A DNA stretch of 57,664 bases, taken from Pilasporangium apinafurcum (taxonomy: Eukaryota > Oomycota > Peronosporomycetes > Pythiales > Pythiaceae). Made by a program: the position numbers and the translations under genes. Location of the stretch: the NCBI GenBank assembly GCA_001600495.1, contig BCKE01000011.1:579225-636888 (forward strand), written 5' to 3'. Of this stretch, positions 30,490 to 41,140 are shown in pieces. The number at the start of each line of letters is the position of its first letter. Positions within the stretch are counted from its first letter, which is position 1. The notes beneath the pieces are model-generated. The model was not told where the DNA came from and did no database searches. It was given only the letters and a program-made list of their open reading frames with translations.

Positions 30490-32493
30490 ATGAGTAGCGA
30501 TGCGATACAGTTGGGGGCGTGTTACGGCCGCTATCGCGAGTGGAAGAGCGTTGCTTCTGCTGCCACAGAGGTTTCTGATCCAACTTCTGAACAACCACCG
30601 CTAGTCGCGGTCGTGGTGCAATTTGAAGCCACTGCACGCGAGGATTTTCGTGTCGGATTTGCCGCCAATCCTGCTTCGACCTCTACATTGACTACAGAGA
30701 TGCAATCTGACCGTGCGGTGCACTTGAATTGGCTTTACGAGATCGCGATTGGATCCAGTGGCAATACGGATGTGGTGTGGCGCAAGAACGTTGGGAAATC
30801 CGGGAGTGCTGTAAAAGAAATCGAATTGGCAAAGATCTTTGCTGGCCGCACGTGCTCTCCGCAAGAGTTTGTGCCGTATTGGGTCGTGATTCAGAGCGGT
30901 GCGCTCATTTTTGGTATTGGGAAAACCGTAGGGGAAGATACTGTTGCGAAATGCGTCGATTCAATGTTTACACCGGTTGATCATGTCGCGTTTACGACTT
31001 GGGATGCACCTGCTCACTATCGCAACATTGTATTCGCGCCAGTGTATGATCAGCCATTACCAGTGGACAACATGATTCCAAGGGTGATAGTGCGTGCAGA
31101 TCCATTCGGCAACCAAGATCTGCTAACAGCAGTCCAACGCAGCGAGTATGAGAAGGAATTTGCATTGGCAAAACGTCGTTCGGAACGGTTTGGTGGCGCA
31201 TTTCAACCACCAGATATTCGCAAGTACATGGATCCGAAAGAGATTCGCAAGCTGCAACGCACAGGTGCCATTACACAAGGCACGGGCTTCACTACAGGTT
31301 TTGATATGACCAGTCAAGAAGAGACCGCAAAGCGACAAGAGCGCATGAAGCGCTTCAACACACCGCAATTTGCAGTTGATTTCTCGACCGAAACCTCGCG
31401 TGCACTCGCGGAGGGGATGACACAGGAAGAATGGCAGGAAAAACAACGAGAGAAAGAGAAATTACGTGAACGCGCGATCAAATTTGGATTATCGACCGCA
31501 AATGATGTCGAGGAAGGAATCACTAAGAAAGAATTGCGGGCTGCGTCGGCCAAAGTACGAAAGGAACGGTGTGATATTCGTGACGATGCGATGATCGAGT
31601 ATCGGGAAGATGCAATTCATGTGTATTCACTGGACGAACGCTTCCAACAGGTGCGCACAAGTGATATTATGGGATATTTTCTTGGGTATGGCCCATCGTA
31701 CGTCGAATGGATCAACGACAGCTCCTGTACGGTTATTTTTGATGACCCATTCACCGCTGGCCGCGCATTAATTGCGCTTAGTCAAGCAATTCCACCACAG
31801 ACTATTAAGAAGAAGAAGGAAACTATCACCGAAAGCACCACCATCTCTGAGCCCAATACTCAAGTAGGAGATGCCGGTGCCGAGGATGTGGATATGGAAG
31901 ATGCAGAAGCAGAAGAAGAAAGCGGAGACGCTGACGCCATGGACGGAATCGTGAAAGCAAACGCTACGAGTACGGAAGTAGCTGTAGTAGAGGAAGAAGT
32001 GCCAGACGAAGCATTCAACCGCTCACAATGGCGGTTTGGACTGCCGATCGGCAGCAATTCGCAACCGAAACATAAGAAATGGCGGCTATTGCTGCGCAAA
32101 GCTACCGTTGATGACTTCCCGCCGGAGAAGACGCAGAAGAAGTATCATGAACGCTCACAGCGGTTGCAGCAACGCGGACGTGGCCATCGCCAGGATCGAT
32201 ACGAGTCATCCTCTCGTCGTGAAGGTAGAGCACGCGCACATCCATATCGAAACAATTCGTCGAGTGGGTCCCGTAATAGACGCCGGGAAATGTCTGGCGA
32301 TCAGTTTGATGGAAATTCACCACCGAGAGACACAGGGAAACCTTCGACACGCTTCCAAATGAACGATGACGGCTCAATCAATTTTGTTCGAGCGAAAGAT
32401 GAGGAAGGTGCTGCAAGTGGAAGGGATAGTGTGGCTGATCCGGTCAATACGGAAGAATCGACATCAGCCATGAAGACAGAAGAATCCTCATAA
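30490..32493 (+). CDS. mRNA-export/cap-binding factor: FA domain, THO1/MOS11-like repeats, NCBP3-like RRM
   Basis: 667 residues in one exon; the first true ATG is 30490. Residues about 8-185 resemble the FA (farnesoic-acid O-methyltransferase, PF12248) beta domain: HLNWLYEIAIG, then WVVIQSGALIFGIG. Next come repeats of the THO1/MOS11/SARNP type (RRSERFGG, QERMKRFN, RERAIKFG). At about residues 380-440 is an RRM-like unit, IHVYSLDERFQQVRTSDIMG followed by VEWINDSSCTVIFDD, that matches NCBP3, the auxiliary nuclear cap-binding subunit. The tail holds Arg-rich, Ser-Arg and Glu-rich tracts. A nuclear mRNP role in capping-to-export coupling is the natural reading. The FA domain in front is unexpected for this group. 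Confidence 0.7.
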   Translation: MSSDAIQLGACYGRYREWKSVASAATEVSDPTSEQPPLVAVVVQFEATAREDFRVGFAANPASTSTLTTEMQSDRAVHLNWLYEIAIGSSGNTDVVWRKNVGKSGSAVKEIELAKIFAGRTCSPQEFVPYWVVIQSGALIFGIGKTVGEDTVAKCVDSMFTPVDHVAFTTWDAPAHYRNIVFAPVYDQPLPVDNMIPRVIVRADPFGNQDLLTAVQRSEYEKEFALAKRRSERFGGAFQPPDIRKYMDPKEIRKLQRTGAITQGTGFTTGFDMTSQEETAKRQERMKRFNTPQFAVDFSTETSRALAEGMTQEEWQEKQREKEKLRERAIKFGLSTANDVEEGITKKELRAASAKVRKERCDIRDDAMIEYREDAIHVYSLDERFQQVRTSDIMGYFLGYGPSYVEWINDSSCTVIFDDPFTAGRALIALSQAIPPQTIKKKKETITESTTISEPNTQVGDAGAEDVDMEDAEAEEESGDADAMDGIVKANATSTEVAVVEEEVPDEAFNRSQWRFGLPIGSNSQPKHKKWRLLLRKATVDDFPPEKTQKKYHERSQRLQQRGRGHRQDRYESSSRREGRARAHPYRNNSSSGSRNRRREMSGDQFDGNSPPRDTGKPSTRFQMNDDGSINFVRAKDEEGAASGRDSVADPVNTEESTSAMKTEESS

Positions 32494-32604
32494 ATACCCA
32501 AGAACAATCAAACGAAATCGTAGAGTTGGACATGGAAGATAAGTGAAGATATAATGTCAAATAGGTTGACGAGGTCAAGTGAGCTTGAACGTGTGTACTC
32601 TCTT

Positions 32605-33916
32605 TTATAATAAAAACTTGGCACTGATAGCTTCGCGACAGTACGGGCATTCGCCAAAGACTGTATTGAACGATTGCCGCGCCGTGGGGAGTGCCTTGAG
32701 CCAATCAAAGAGGCATTTCTCATGGAATGGACGGTTACAATTGCCATTTTCACATAAACGATCAGGAATCATCGTCTGTAGGGGTTGCTTTGCTACTTGT
32801 GCGGTAGTTTCTGACTCAGGAACATCATCTGTTGTCGTTGGTTGGTCGATTTCGAGTCGGTAGCAATAGCAAATCCCGCATTCAACCGCGAATTCATCCG
32901 TTTGCACGTGTTTTGGCGATGGGAATGCCACGTTCAAGATCAATTCCAGATTCTCACGCACCGTAAGGCTCTCATCCCATTGTAAGGCCTTGTCGTTCCA
33001 TTTCTCACGGAGTGGCGCAACGGTAGCGTCATTCCCGAAGAAGCTGAGCTCACAGATTGCACGTGGCTGCGCTGGATCAACTTCAATTTGAATGGACGTA
33101 AACTTTTCCAATGCAATTCTTCGCCTACCAGTCGCTCGCGTTGGGTGATGTGGCTCCAAGACACATGTATGGGCATCGATGTCGTCCAAGACATCCCAGA
33201 ATTCCTGGTAATTCTTTAAAAACGCATTGAACGCACTCAAAATCTCTTTTAATACAAATGGACGCTTCGTGCCTTTAGACACCGTGCTTAAGGGCACTGC
33301 AAATGGGTCAGGCGCATCGACAAAGCACTGAACTTGAGATGCAGGTGCTGCTGCAGAAAACGAGTTGTTGACTTCTACAGTTGGTAGATGGATACGGATG
33401 GCGTGTGGACGATTCGCAGCGTCGTGGGTCTGTAACTCCAATGTACATAGGTCCTCACGGAGCTCCAACAAGTGGTTCCATCCGATTGCATCCAGTTCCT
33501 CTTGGAGATGCGTATAGTACTCTGCGCTTGGGAGGGGTTGTTGATGAACGGAATTTGCAGGTGTACACATCGCGATCAGTTCTTCTAATTCCATTGCAAA
33601 GCTGGCAAGTGAAGCTGATTGCATCAAGCGAATCTAATATTGGCAATGTAATTCACCCAACAGTCATATATCAAGCAAAGTAAAAAGAACGAGTCGACTG
33701 GTTGACCTTCAATGTGTCTTTGTGTGCCGCCAAGAGCGCTGCAAGCGGTGCTTCAACGTCCAATTCCGCCGCGTCGAACGAGACGCTACCGTTCACGTAT
33801 TTGACTCCACGAAGACATACTTTGTATTCGTCCTGGCCCACACAAACATACCCACTAAAGCATGACAATCCGGCATTCGTCGGCACGAATTGCAGTGGAC
33901 GCCGATGCTGCAGCAT
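32605..33916 (-). CDS. FANCL: FANCL, Fanconi anaemia ubiquitin E3 ligase
   Basis: Exon 1, 33916-33707, and exon 2, 33633-32605, join in phase 0 over a 73-base intron (GTCAACC...ATTAG), giving 412 residues (human 375). The central UBC-RWD lobes show EFWDVLDDIDAHTCVLEPHH and RRRIALEKFTSIQIEVDP, as in the animal protein. The C-terminal RING reads CGICYCYRLE, then CENGNCNRPFHEKCLFDWLK and SFNTVFGECPYCREAISAKF. FANCL monoubiquitinates FANCD2/FANCI in interstrand-crosslink repair, so the pathway probably exists here. An insert of about 20 residues separates the first two and later RING cysteines. It is head-to-head with the DM10 gene, 337 bases apart. Confidence 0.95.
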
Positions 33917-34253
33917 TATTGTATCCCTTTGTGGAATTGGCGCGTTTTTCCTGCCACCTTCGTGCGACCTCACTGGGCCTTGGGTTACACTCCGCTACTT
34001 CAATATAACCCTTTGACCACGAATAGCTCCTAAGAATGAAAAGCTATTTTAATAACTCGGGTATGCAAATATTTACAGATCACAAGTGCAGAAGTGGATG
34101 CGGATATCAATAGCCTTGCTCGCTTGTCAGTGAATCATCGATGGGTCTGATGAAGCAGTTCGCATCGCTCTCACTTCCCAGCGCAAGTGAGCTCATCGCT
34201 GTACACATCAAGAAACACTGCAAGAGTAGACACAAAAAAGAAAATACATAACC

Positions 34254-36122
34254 ATGCCGAGTCCATCTATGCTGGAGAAGCAGCAATCAGTGCCGATGAT
34301 CTTTCGTCGACATGGCGACACAGCCCCCAAAACCCGCGGTCATGCATTGGGCAACACCAAGCCAGCCTCCTATTACGTGCATGAGCTGGAGAAGCAAGGG
34401 TTGGCTGGAATGACAACTCTTGATCCCAATGCCACATCTGCACTGGCGATCACTCGGCCATTTAATCCTTCGTTCATCGCGTACGACAAAAAAGTGCTGC
34501 GCTTTGGTGCGTATTTTCTGGAAGCTGTGCACGAAAGCAATTTAGAGAACTACCGAGTGCGAAAATGCGAGGTGTTCTATTACTTGGAAGATCATACATT
34601 GCAGATCACGGAACCAAAAGTGGAGAACAGCGGCGTTTTGCAGGGCAATTTTGTCAAGCGTCATCGCATTCCCATGCCTGAGAGTGACCAACAGGGTAAC
34701 ATCCAGTATTTCACGTTTCATCACCTCAATATTGGTCGTGAACTCGCTTTTTACGGTCGCACATTCCATATTATCACTGCCGATGCATTCACGCGGCAAT
34801 TCCTGCAATCACAAAACATTAACGTCCCACAGGATGAAGAAGCACCGAGAGACGCGTACACAGAGCACCGGAAGCTGCACATGTCGAGAGAAACAGGACA
34901 AGACCCTGACGCCAATTACGGAAAGAAGCAGTATCCAATGAAGGAATTCATGGAGGCATCGCTAGGCAAATTTGCACGGCCGAGTGACCACTTGCGTCGT
35001 TTCTTGGAACATGACCGCCATGTGCTGCGTTTTTTTGCGATATGGGACGATACTGATACGTTGTACGGCATAAAGCATCGTTACACGCTGCATTATTTTC
35101 TCGCGGACCAGACGATCGAGATTTTGGAGTCCTACGAGCGGAATTCTGGTTGTGATCCATTCCCGAAGTTGCTCAATCGTACAAGACTCTCGAAAGACCC
35201 GACCAAGCAAGCCTGTGCTGCCGTCTGCGATGAAGAAACCGAGGATTCGATTGCAAAACAAAATTTCTACTCGTGGGAAGATTTTGCGATCGGCAAATAC
35301 CTGCAAATCTACAACCGGCGGATCCTGCTACTTGATGCTGATGAGACCACACGCGAGTGGTATCAACTACACCACATGTCATTGGCGAAAGCGATCGTGG
35401 TAAAAGAAGACCCTGCAGTTATCCCGCCGTTTGTACCACCGCCACATGACGGCATTGGCTCGGAGGAAGACTCGCTGCAGTCCTGCTACCATTTGTTACC
35501 AAAAGCTCCGTTGAAGAGCATCGAGTCGCTAGATAACAAAGAAGTGCTGCGCTTCCGAGCGCGATTTGACACGACGCAACCTGAAGATATTCATCGTCGA
35601 TTTATTGTGTCAGTGGTTGTTTCAGATCAAAGTATTTCAATCCTGGAACCGATCCAACGCAATGCTGGCATTGTCGGCGGTAAATTTCTGGAACGCATGC
35701 GTGTTAAGCGCAAGGGTGCAACGCTCACCGCTAATGGCAATAGCGCTTACTTGGGTCTGGACGATTTTTATGTTGGTGCCTCCGTGGAGATGGCGGGCCG
35801 GACATTTATCATTTATGAAATGGACGAGTATAGTGCGAATTATATGGAAGCTCGTCCACAAAAATTCCCTAGATCGGATAAGCTGGTCGTGCTGCGTAAA
35901 ATTCGAAGCCAACTCGATAAAGCTGAGTTTCTGGCACGTGTCGCCAAATACAAGCAGCAACAGCAGACGCGGCACGAAGTGGATGTTGAAGAACTGGCAG
36001 CGTTGTTTGAAGGGATGGTACGAGATTTCTATCATCACGATGCCATCACGATCATCCGCAACTACGGCAAGAAGGATTCGATGAACATGGAATTGGAAAT
36101 GCTGCTGCAGCTGCTCGTATAA
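34254..36122 (+). CDS. EFHC1-like axonemal protein with three DM10 domains
   Basis: 622 residues in one exon from ATG 34254. Three DM10 domains are readable. The first runs from about residue 77 (KKVLRFGAYFLEAV) to 182 (ELAFYGRTFHIITADAFTRQ). The second runs from about 250 (RHVLRFFAIWDDTDTLYG) to 372 (IYNRRILLLDADETTREWY). The third runs from about 430 (KEVLRFRARFDTTQPED) to 535 (MAGRTFIIYEMDEYSANYM). EFHC1/Rib72 proteins line the inner wall of axonemal doublet microtubules. Their presence fits an organism with flagellated zoospores. The C-terminus ends in a helical segment where an EF-hand sits in the family; I see no clear calcium loop. It converges with PSMD6. Confidence 0.92.
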   Translation: MPSPSMLEKQQSVPMIFRRHGDTAPKTRGHALGNTKPASYYVHELEKQGLAGMTTLDPNATSALAITRPFNPSFIAYDKKVLRFGAYFLEAVHESNLENYRVRKCEVFYYLEDHTLQITEPKVENSGVLQGNFVKRHRIPMPESDQQGNIQYFTFHHLNIGRELAFYGRTFHIITADAFTRQFLQSQNINVPQDEEAPRDAYTEHRKLHMSRETGQDPDANYGKKQYPMKEFMEASLGKFARPSDHLRRFLEHDRHVLRFFAIWDDTDTLYGIKHRYTLHYFLADQTIEILESYERNSGCDPFPKLLNRTRLSKDPTKQACAAVCDEETEDSIAKQNFYSWEDFAIGKYLQIYNRRILLLDADETTREWYQLHHMSLAKAIVVKEDPAVIPPFVPPPHDGIGSEEDSLQSCYHLLPKAPLKSIESLDNKEVLRFRARFDTTQPEDIHRRFIVSVVVSDQSISILEPIQRNAGIVGGKFLERMRVKRKGATLTANGNSAYLGLDDFYVGASVEMAGRTFIIYEMDEYSANYMEARPQKFPRSDKLVVLRKIRSQLDKAEFLARVAKYKQQQQTRHEVDVEELAALFEGMVRDFYHHDAITIIRNYGKKDSMNMELEMLLQLLV

Positions 36123-36293
36123 GAACAAAACATAAACAAGAGAAACTCCCCTATAATCTTCACGAATATAATACCTGCACACCTGCTTTCACCACTTACA
36201 GTATTATGTGAAAAGCGCTTGATTGATATTCTCTTAGAAGCCTTTCGTTTTTCCCCTGAAAAACGCGACAGCAAATAGAGCGAAATATCGAGT

Positions 36294-37726
36294 CTAAACG
36301 TTGATAACACGAGCGAGTTTCTGAATGCGGTTCAATAACAGATCCCCCTTCTTGATGGCGTCCTGGTACTGGGCATTCTTGGCGTCTGGACGGTTTGTTT
36401 CGATCACACCCGCAACTTTGTCGATCTTGGCGTTCAACCGGCCCGCTGCAATGAAACGCGCCAGTTCCGTATCAAGGAAGTCGACACTCACACCGAAAGC
36501 TGTCGACATGGATGCAATGGTAACGCTGCGATACGCTTCGAGGAATTGCGAGTACGCCAACACGCGTAGCTCGCGGTACATGAAGCGCGCGTGCGTCGAG
36601 AGGTATTTGTCACGCAAAATGTACGGCTGAATGTCAACCATGGCGGTGAAGAAGCGCTTGTAGTTGCAATCGTAGAGTCCATTAAGGAAATCTGCCAAGA
36701 ATGGAATCTCTCCAATCACTGCCAGGATCTCTGGCGAGTCCACAATCTATAACATGATGAAGACAAATGCGTCAGTAATCATTTGGATTAGGAGGCACAT
36801 TAGACAGTTTACTCACTTTCTTCTTCAAATCGACGCGTGACATGCTCAACACACAGGTAATGACGCAATAAAAGATCATCGTGTTGTATGTCATGAGTTC
36901 CGTTGCCGTGAATGTCGCCACTGATTCTTGGAAGAGTGTCGATGCCTTCTTGAAATCCCGCACCATGAGCAAATAGCAGCCTTCGTAGACCTTCAAGCGA
37001 TTACGACGGTCCCAATCGCCCCCTTCATCAATCAACCTAATCAATACAATCACCCATTATGGATTTATTCGTCTGCCAAAACCCATGAAAGAGGGACTGC
37101 AAATGCATCCATACATAACCAAGAACTTACGCAGTAGCTTTCTTGATGTATGTCTCCACCAACTCCAGATCCGAGAAGAATAACCCAATGCGGATGATAT
37201 GCAAAGCCACCAGGATCTTCTGGTTGATGGATTGCGGCTTCTCCCCCGCCACGCGGAACGCCTCGAGCGCCTGCTCCTTGTCACCGATGCGCGAATACAA
37301 ACGTGCCTTCGCGAGTAATGCCTCTAACACCTCAATGTCACCCAAGTTTTGCGTAGCATCTACCAGTCGGTCATCCAACGCTTTCAGTTCTTCTTCATTC
37401 GCATTGGTCATCTCCTGAACCAGTGCAGCATCGAGCGGCCACTGGAACTCCTCACAGACGCGTTTATAGAAGGGCGTCATCTGGTGCTCCTTGATCAGCT
37501 CCAGCAATTTGTTCTGGTAACTTTTTTCCGTGGATGGCACCGTACTGGCAGGCGTATGTTGATGTTGCAACAAAAAGTAAAGTTCCGAAATCTTCATGTT
37601 CGGCAACGTGCTGAGCGCGTCTTCGATCTCTTCCGAGATGTTCCCTGCACTCGCTTGTTTCTTCAGCGCAGGCTTCTTGTCCACCTCTTCATTAGTTTTC
37701 GTCTTCGTTTGGTTGTCTGCGGCCAT
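36294..37726 (-). CDS. PSMD6: 26S proteasome regulatory subunit Rpn7 (PSMD6)
   Basis: Three exons, 37726-37131, 37036-36817 and 36746-36294, preserve frame and give 422 residues. The start ATG 37726 (MAADNQTKTKTNEEVDKK) follows a CDS-free leader. Exon 1 has the Rpn7 N-terminal TPR-like helices (LLEALLAKARLYSRIGDKEQ). Exon 2 has RRNRLKVYEGCYLLMVRDF. Exon 3 carries the PCI domain (YLSTHARFMYRELRVLAYSQ and FGVSVDFLDTELARFIAAG). Rpn7 is a lid subunit of the 19S particle, helping place Rpn11. Human length is 389; the extra residues are at the N-terminus. Introns are 94 and 70 bases. Confidence 0.96.
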
Positions 37727-38112
37727 GTTTTCCTTCAACAAAATCTTCCGTTCCTTCCCGTTGATTCGATCACCCGCTCGCTCTTTATGCTACTTGTGTT
37801 TGGATCTTCTCGATGCAAATGAGGGGATAAAGAATAGAACCGAACACCTCTTTTTAGTAGACTGTATAATACTCAGATTTGAAGATAAGAAATTAAGCTT
37901 ATTTAACGAGTTCGTTATATCTGGCGATAACAAGACAAAATGGGCTCAGTCATCTCATGAAGATCTCTAGATGAGAAATGGAGCAAGCACCAGAGCGACA
38001 GTATTTATTGAGGTGATATCGTCTTCTAAAAACCTTAGTGGGGAAGTCTGTGCCATAGCGGGGATAGTATCGCCATTCCAAGCATTACCAATTTGATGTT
38101 TCGTCAAATACT
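37727..38112. other. Intergenic region, PSMD6 promoter and MTIF3 3' end
   Basis: 386 bases with no supported gene. PSMD6 (start 37726) and the IF3 gene (stop 38113) are both on the minus strand. The stretch therefore holds the PSMD6 promoter and IF3 terminator sequence. No motif is recognised with confidence. Confidence 0.4.
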
Positions 38113-38919
38113 CTATTTGGATTTTGCAGGGGCGAAGAAGACAAATACCCCACCGAATTGTTCCTTCGTTGCCTGGTCAGGCACACCGACGGTATCAGGG
38201 ATCGACTCTTGAATGACTTGCATCTGCTCCATTGCTTTCTCCTTCATATGGTACTGTGTTCCAAACTTGACTGTCACCTTCACTTTATGGCCCTTTGATA
38301 GGAATTTTTTCACTTGCTCTGCCTTCACCTTAATGTCATGGCTCTATAGGAATAACAAAATGTAAAGATTAGATAAATACACCATTCTCAAGCAAAAGAG
38401 AGGGTACAGTTGCGAAGGCGGATGCTAAACTGAAGGAAGCGTGACGTGGTCGTGACTTACCGCAATATTCACACCAAAGACGACTTCTTTATCCTGTTTG
38501 GGCTTTTGTGCTTTCACCGCCTTTTTCATCGCAAATAATCGCTTCTTGGCGTCAAACATCCGACAGACCACCTGCTTCCCATTTTGTGATACTTGCACGA
38601 GATCTACCCCCTGGTTCTTTGCTCGCGTGAGCGCTTCTTGCAATGGCACATTCCGCAACATCTTGCCATCTTCATCTACGACTTGGACGACGCTGGCTGT
38701 GATCTGTTCATTCACTACACCCCACTTCCCCTTCACTGTCGCAAACCTTCGGTAGGCGTGCACAGGTGGCGAAGCAGTCAGCCATGTCTGCGTACTTTGT
38801 GCCAAGGCCCAATGACTCATGGCTGAGTCATTGAAATAAAATACCGCTGGTCTTCTGCATGCAGCATGCAGTGATGGTGTGCGGCAGCGAGAGAGCACCT
38901 TCGTGAACACCAGCGCCAT
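38113..38919 (-). CDS. MTIF3: Translation initiation factor IF-3, mitochondrial
   Basis: Exon 1, 38919-38461, and exon 2, 38343-38113, join in phase 0 and give 229 residues. The first 60 residues are Arg/Ser/Ala-rich with few acids (MALVFTKVLSRCRTPSLHAA), a mitochondrial targeting signal. The IF3 N-domain starts at VNEQITASVVQVVDEDGKML and contains GVDLVQVSQNGKQVVCRMFD. The linker is Lys-rich (KKAVKAQKPKQDKEV). The C-domain continues IKVKAEQVKKFLSKGHKVKV and ends GGVFVFFAPAKSK. IF3 keeps ribosomal subunits apart and proofreads the start codon. The start at ATG 38919 was chosen because frame upstream lacks another Met. It is divergent from the FAR1-dCTPase gene. Confidence 0.93.
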
Positions 38920-39167
38920 TTTCACAAACAATTAGCCCTGTGATGCATTCGTGCCTTTCCACCACAGACTTTCAAAACATATCTGCTTATCAGATATATA
39001 ACAAACAATATCCGTTATAACAAATTTTAGCTCAAATAACCTCGATCTTCTATTCGCAACCTGTGATAATTAATCAAAGAGTTCAATAATATATAACTGA
39101 TATATTTTCGTTACATTTTACTGGTTACAAAGTCTAAAATTGCGCTCTTTTCTTTGAAAGAATCAAC

Positions 39168-40936
39168 ATGGAGGAATCGGATATGAGTAAGTCGTTGGAG
39201 ATGAAAGCAGACCCGCTGGGACAGCAGAATACAAGCGAGGGAGCTGCGATTACCACAAATGACGGAGGATCGAATGTGGATGCGCCATTGTTCGAGGAAT
39301 ACTATGACGACTGGGGATCCTTTGATCAGGCCGTCGCGAACGCCATCGAGAAGCACCACCCGATTCGCAAGCGGTCATCGCTAACGTTTGAAGTCTATAA
39401 TCGCACCGTATCCAAAGGTGAAGCATAAGCATACCGCACGGTTTTATTATGGTTTAGTGGTGAGTACTGACCTTATTTCGGGCATTTTTTGATCGACAAA
39501 AAGGTCGGCATGACCGCAAGAATATAGCTGATTACTTGTCCAAGACTTTTAAATGCACGCACGGCATCAAGTTTCGATCTCGAGGAAATGGTAAGCGATT
39601 GCGCCACAAGTTGCGAGACATTGGGTGCCCATTCCATGTGTATGCGTCGGCTGTGGAGTATGGTGCTACGTACCGTGTGAAAGTGCGCATGCATGACAAA
39701 CACAATCACCCAATCGGTCCGGATTCCATGAAAAACATGACTGCGTTACAGGATTCTGATTACGAATTGAATCACGATGATGCTGAGGCATCGGCAGCGA
39801 TCGCTAATGTAGTCGCAGAATCAAATGTGTCACTTACGGAGGAATCGCATACGCAGTCGCAAAGCACACATGTGAATACCCATAGTGTTAGCCAGAACTC
39901 GAGCTACGAGCAAGTGCAGGCTCATGCCCAAACTCAGGCAGCGGCAATAGCACAAGCTCAGGCGGTGGCTCATGCGCAAGCTCATGCCCATGCACAAGCG
40001 ATATTCAAAGCACAGCTGCAAATTCAGCAAACACAGCTCGCGCAGGCGCAAGCCGAGGCACTGTTGAAGGCACAGGAGCAGGCCCAATCACAAGCACAGG
40101 CATTACTGGACGCGCAGCATAACCATGCCACAGATATTTTGGACGCCAGTGTGCATGAGAGCGAAGTTCTCTTGGATGGAGCTATTGAAGGCAGCATAGG
40201 AGACGATTTTGCGTCGACAACAAGTAGTAATAGTTTGCAAACGGCAAAGTTTGAAGAAACTATGACGCTTGAAGGACTGCGCAAGCGAATAGCTGAATTT
40301 GCGGACGAACGTGATTGGAACCAGGTATGCTTTCTTCGCTTCTTGGTACAGGTGTGTTGCATAACGTGAGCTAATATCTCTGATGTTCGCGCGCGTACTA
40401 TCGTTACAGTTCCACACGCCGCGTAACCTCTTGCTAGCACTCACAGGAGAGCTGGGTGAGCTGTGTGAATTGTTTCAATGGAAAGGGGAATGCAAAAATG
40501 TGGACGGTGAGGCACTGATTCAAGTCTTTTCGTGCAAGTAATTTTGGTGAGGCTCATGATACTTACTGATGGTTAGACTGGACACCAGAAGAGAAGACGC
40601 ATTTAGGCGAAGAGCTGAGTGATGTGATGATCTATCTCATCCGGCTTGCAGGTATGCACCTTATAATAATCTAGCAAGTCCCAACCATTCCTTCACATTT
40701 TTGGTTATTGATGGCACATATAGATAAGTGTGACGTCGACTTTCCAGCCGTCATCAACGATAAGATCATCAAAAACGGCATCAAATACCCAGCGAAACTG
40801 GTATGACCTTAAGAGTTGCAGCGTTTTGAATCGATTTATGCGTACAGCTAATCCGATTTGACTGTTGCAGGTAAAAGGATCCTCAAAGAAGTATAACGAA
40901 TACAAGCGTATGCGTTTGGACAAGAGTTCGATATAG
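39168..40936 (+). CDS. FAR1/FLYWCH-like DNA-binding domain fused to MazG dCTP pyrophosphatase
   Basis: Six exons: 39168-39417, about 39504-40324, 40410-40506, 40577-40651, 40724-40800 and 40871-40936. Frames and donors fit; the exon-2 acceptor (AAAAAG) is the least sure. Residues about 90-160 have a zinc-binding unit of FAR1/FLYWCH type: KCTHGIKFRSRG, GCPFHVYAS and HDKHNHPIG. A 150-residue Gln/Ala/His-rich run (AQAQAVAHAQAHAHAQ) follows. The C-terminal 115 residues are DCTPP1/MazG: FADERDWNQFHTPRNLLLAL, then GELGELCELFQW and GEELSDVMIYLIRLADKC. The E-x2-E...E-x2-D motifs bind magnesium for dCTP hydrolysis. No stop separates the two halves in exon 2. An internal ATG at 40262 could make the dCTPase alone. 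Confidence 0.78.
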
Positions 40937-41140
40937 ATTATCGTCTGCACAATACATATTGGGTGTAGGTGGGCCAAAATAGATGTTATTAGCTCCAAGT
41001 GTGGAGGGTCGAGAACCGTGGAGTAATATGGGGTTTTATCCGCTATCTCTGACTTGGAAGATGTTGATTAGCAACCAACACATAACCAAGATTTGGCTAT
41101 GGGTCCTACATATGTAACAAACAAACCGACTAGTCATCCT

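Noticed and set aside
34542-34808. Minus-strand frame inside the DM10 gene
   Set aside because: Shadow of a strongly conserved plus-strand gene.
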